Shown here one piece after another: positions 62,308 through 64,000 of a DNA stretch of 64,000 nt. Location of the stretch: the NCBI GenBank assembly GCA_963756605.1, contig CAVWOT010000004.1, positions 186,001 to 250,000 of the forward strand, in the 5' to 3' direction. This DNA comes from Bog-159 sp963756605 (GTDB lineage Bacteria; Acidobacteriota; Terriglobia; Bryobacterales; Bryobacteraceae). Every line of letters begins with the position of its first letter. Positions within the stretch are counted from its first letter, which is position 1. The notes below the pieces were generated by a model that saw only the letters and a list, made by a program, of their open reading frames with translations, had not been told where the DNA came from and did no database searches. Made by a program: the position numbers and the translations under genes.

Positions 62308-62949
62308 ATGCCTTGCGCAATTTGCCGTATCCGGAAACCTCGCCGCTTCTGCCCTGGGGTGAACGGCGACATCTGCACCCTCTGCTGCGGACAGGAGCGC
62401 GAGGTCACTGTGGACTGCCCGTTCGACTGCCCGTTTCTGCAGGAGGCGCGCAAGCACGAACGTACCGAGCCCTGGAATCCGAAGGAGCTTCCCAACCAGG
62501 ACATTCGCGTTACCGAAGAGTTCCTCGAGGAACACCAGCACCTGCTGGTGAGCGCGTCCATGAGCATCATGCAGGCGGCGGCGGACACCGCCGGCTGCGT
62601 GGATCGCGATTTACGGGAGGCGCTGGATGCCCTGATTTCCACGCAGCGTACCCTGCAAAGCGGACTCTATTACGAGACGCATCCGGCGAACGTGCTGGCG
62701 GACCGGATCATGCGTGAAACCATGGCCGGGTTGGAAGAGTTTCGCAGGACCGAGCGCGAGGACGTAGGTATCCGGCATACGCGCGAGTCCGACATGCTGA
62801 CCGTGCTGGTGTTTTTGCAACGTCTGGCAATGGATCGCGACAACGGGCGGCCCCGCTGCCGCGCTTTCGTGGACTCGCTGCGCGGTTTCCTCGCCGAGGC
62901 GGAAGAAGTTGTAAAAACAAATCCGCAGTCGTCGCTTATCGTCCCATGA
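62308..62949 (+). CDS. Cys-rich N-terminal zinc-binding-like protein of unknown function
   Basis: A 213-residue protein. The first 45 residues hold a cysteine cluster: MPCAICRIRKPRRFC, then DICTLCCGQEREVTVDCPFD and CPFL, enough for two zinc sites. The rest is helical (FLEEHQHLLVSASMSIMQAA; DMLTVLVFLQRLAMDRDNGR). Not recognised as a named family. The ATG at 62308 is close to AAGGA, and the next gene begins in an ATGA overlap. Confidence 0.7.
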   Translation: MPCAICRIRKPRRFCPGVNGDICTLCCGQEREVTVDCPFDCPFLQEARKHERTEPWNPKELPNQDIRVTEEFLEEHQHLLVSASMSIMQAAADTAGCVDRDLREALDALISTQRTLQSGLYYETHPANVLADRIMRETMAGLEEFRRTEREDVGIRHTRESDMLTVLVFLQRLAMDRDNGRPRCRAFVDSLRGFLAEAEEVVKTNPQSSLIVP

Positions 62950-63194
62950 AAGGGCGGCACCACCCGGCGGCTCTCGGACTGGGCGCTGCTGTTCGCGGAG
63001 CGCGTCACGCACGAATACGGCGCCCGTACGTTTTTTCGGCCAAGCCGGCGGCGGACCTGCGGCCCAGCGCCGGAGCCCTCGTGGTGAACATACGATATAT
63101 CACGCGCGCGCCGCTGCGGTACGAAGTAAAATCGTGCCTGTTTCAGGGTATCGTGGAACTCATGCAGAATTCCGATAAGGTGGCCACCGCATGA
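62946..63194 (+). CDS. Fragment resembling a mechanosensitive-channel C-terminus
   Basis: An 82-residue frame. Its second half, ALVVNIRYITRAPLRYEVKS, then CLFQGIVELMQNSDK, resembles the C-terminal soluble end of MscS-like channels (VxVRYITRAxxRYxLRxxLYQAxVEL). The first 35 residues (KGRHHPAALGLGAAVRGARHA) are basic and unlike that family. It is therefore probably a remnant or a fused fragment. It overlaps both neighbours in ATGA arrangements, so it may still be translated. Confidence 0.45.
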   Translation: MKGRHHPAALGLGAAVRGARHARIRRPYVFSAKPAADLRPSAGALVVNIRYITRAPLRYEVKSCLFQGIVELMQNSDKVATA

Positions 63195-64000
63195 CGCTCG
63201 AAAAGCTCGCTCTGGTCCTCCTGTGCTGCGCCGCCGCTCACGCGCAAGACGACTCCCTCTTCATCAAGACCGACGTCATGATCCCCGTACGCGACGGCGT
63301 GAAGCTGCACACCGTGGTCTTCGCGCCGCGCAATCCACACGACCCCTTGCCGATCCTGCTGGAGCGCACGCCCTACGGCGCCATGGCCGATGAGCGAGCC
63401 CTGCGCACGCGCTATGGGCACCTGATCGCTGACGGATACATCTTCGCGTTCCAGGATATCCGCGGACGATTCCAATCCGAGGGACAGTTCGTGATGCAGC
63501 GCCAGGTGCGCGACAGGCGCGATCCCAAAGCCATCGACGAAAGCACCGATACCTACGATACGATTCAATGGCTGCTCGATAATGTGAAGGGTCACAATGG
63601 CCGTGCGGGAATGCTGGGAATTTCTTACGGCGGCTGGCTCACAACCATGGCCCTGCTCGATCCGCATCCCGCGCTGAAAGCGGCATCCGAGCAGGCTTCG
63701 CCCGCCGACATGTTCCTGGGCGACGACTTCCACCATAACGGCGCTTTCCGGCTTAGCTATGGATTCGAGTACGCCGCGCTGCTCGAAACAGCCAAGGAGA
63801 CCAACACCTACTTCGCGTTCGATCGCGCGGACACCTATCAGTGGTACCTCACACTGGGCGCGCTGTCTAATGCCGACGAGAAGTACTTTCACGGCAAGAT
63901 GCCTACCTGGAACGATTTCGTGGCGCACCCGAATTATGACCAGTTCTGGCGGCAACAGGCCTTCGCCGCACAAATCGGCACGCCCAAGGTACCGAACCTG
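63191..64000 (+). CDS. CocE/NonD-type hydrolase, N-terminal part (runs off the window)
   Basis: The first 270 residues of an exported X-Pro dipeptidyl-peptidase-like (S15) hydrolase. After a signal peptide (about residues 1-19, ending AAAHAQ) come the family motifs MIPVRDGVKLHTVVFAP, LLERTPYG, FAFQDIRGRFQSEGQF, DTYDTIQWLLDN and the nucleophile elbow GISYGGWLTTMA. Family members cleave esters or proline peptides. The acid and base residues lie past the window end. It starts in an ATGA overlap with the channel-like fragment. Confidence 0.87.
   Translation, partial: MTLEKLALVLLCCAAAHAQDDSLFIKTDVMIPVRDGVKLHTVVFAPRNPHDPLPILLERTPYGAMADERALRTRYGHLIADGYIFAFQDIRGRFQSEGQFVMQRQVRDRRDPKAIDESTDTYDTIQWLLDNVKGHNGRAGMLGISYGGWLTTMALLDPHPALKAASEQASPADMFLGDDFHHNGAFRLSYGFEYAALLETAKETNTYFAFDRADTYQWYLTLGALSNADEKYFHGKMPTWNDFVAHPNYDQFWRQQAFAAQIGTPKVPNL

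Noticed and set aside
61981..62541. Upstream extension of the beta-helix gene frame
   Set aside because: The signal peptide and the AAGGAG site place the start at 61980; the extension crosses the small gene and the Cys-rich gene.
1..64000. CRISPR arrays, rRNA, tRNA and prophage structural genes
   Set aside because: I looked for regularly spaced repeats, conserved RNA motifs and phage modules and saw none.

Overview
The window looks like chromosomal DNA of a soil Acidobacteriota, most likely a Solibacter/Bryobacter relative. Evidence: high GC, a large secreted SBBP-repeat beta-propeller protein, a decayed copy of the Solibacter-type surface domain (NAASY...LPNSSIAQG...PLPTTLGGTSV type), an ECF42-type sigma factor with its DGPF/YCII partner, and short interspersed palindromes near gene 3' ends. 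I saw no rRNA, tRNA or CRISPR array.

Layout. (1) 1-8030, all minus strand: an electron-transport cluster with a Cyc2-like outer-membrane monoheme cytochrome/porin, a periplasmic cupredoxin, a GltD-like flavoprotein with two ferredoxin-like [4Fe-4S] sites, a Rieske protein, cytochrome b in two pieces and an octaheme cytochrome c. Read together it could carry electrons between the cell surface, a bc-type complex and a soluble NAD(P)/Fe-S module. (2) 8485-13894: a decayed surface protein and a 1633-residue SBBP-repeat exported protein. (3) 14116-23971: a glycan or cell-envelope island with a TPR membrane protein, methyltransferases, glycosyltransferases, a GT4-methyltransferase fusion and a flavin oxidoreductase. 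(4) 24519-28010: an accessory island with a RES-type toxin and antitoxin, a tyrosine recombinase beside an inverted-repeat site, an orphan HTH protein, a ribbon-helix-helix protein and a truncated TIGR04255 gene. (5) 28309-34975: TolC-type protein, DUF1579-like protein, YCII + ECF42 sigma factor, and two tandem methyltransferases with unusual C-terminal modules. (6) 34976-35675: an unexplained 700-base stretch. (7) 35676-51055: fumarylacetoacetase, a secreted PaiB-like protein, TyrS, two MacB-like permeases separated by a GxxExxY element, the rpoN-hpf-rapZ housekeeping group, a DUF1015 protein, an ABC exporter, and Hpd. (8) 51043-64000: HisC, an MFS exporter, 3-methyladenine glycosylase, an NCS1 permease, a YncE-like/cytochrome protein, an alpha/beta hydrolase, a double thioredoxin protein, a beta-helix protein, a 50-residue small gene, a Cys-rich protein and a partial CocE/NonD hydrolase.

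Six genes are interrupted by single-base indels, each in a run of 2-4 identical bases. Restoring one base gives a family-like protein in each case. Either the assembly has residual homopolymer errors or the loci are decaying, and the annotation must be read with that in mind.
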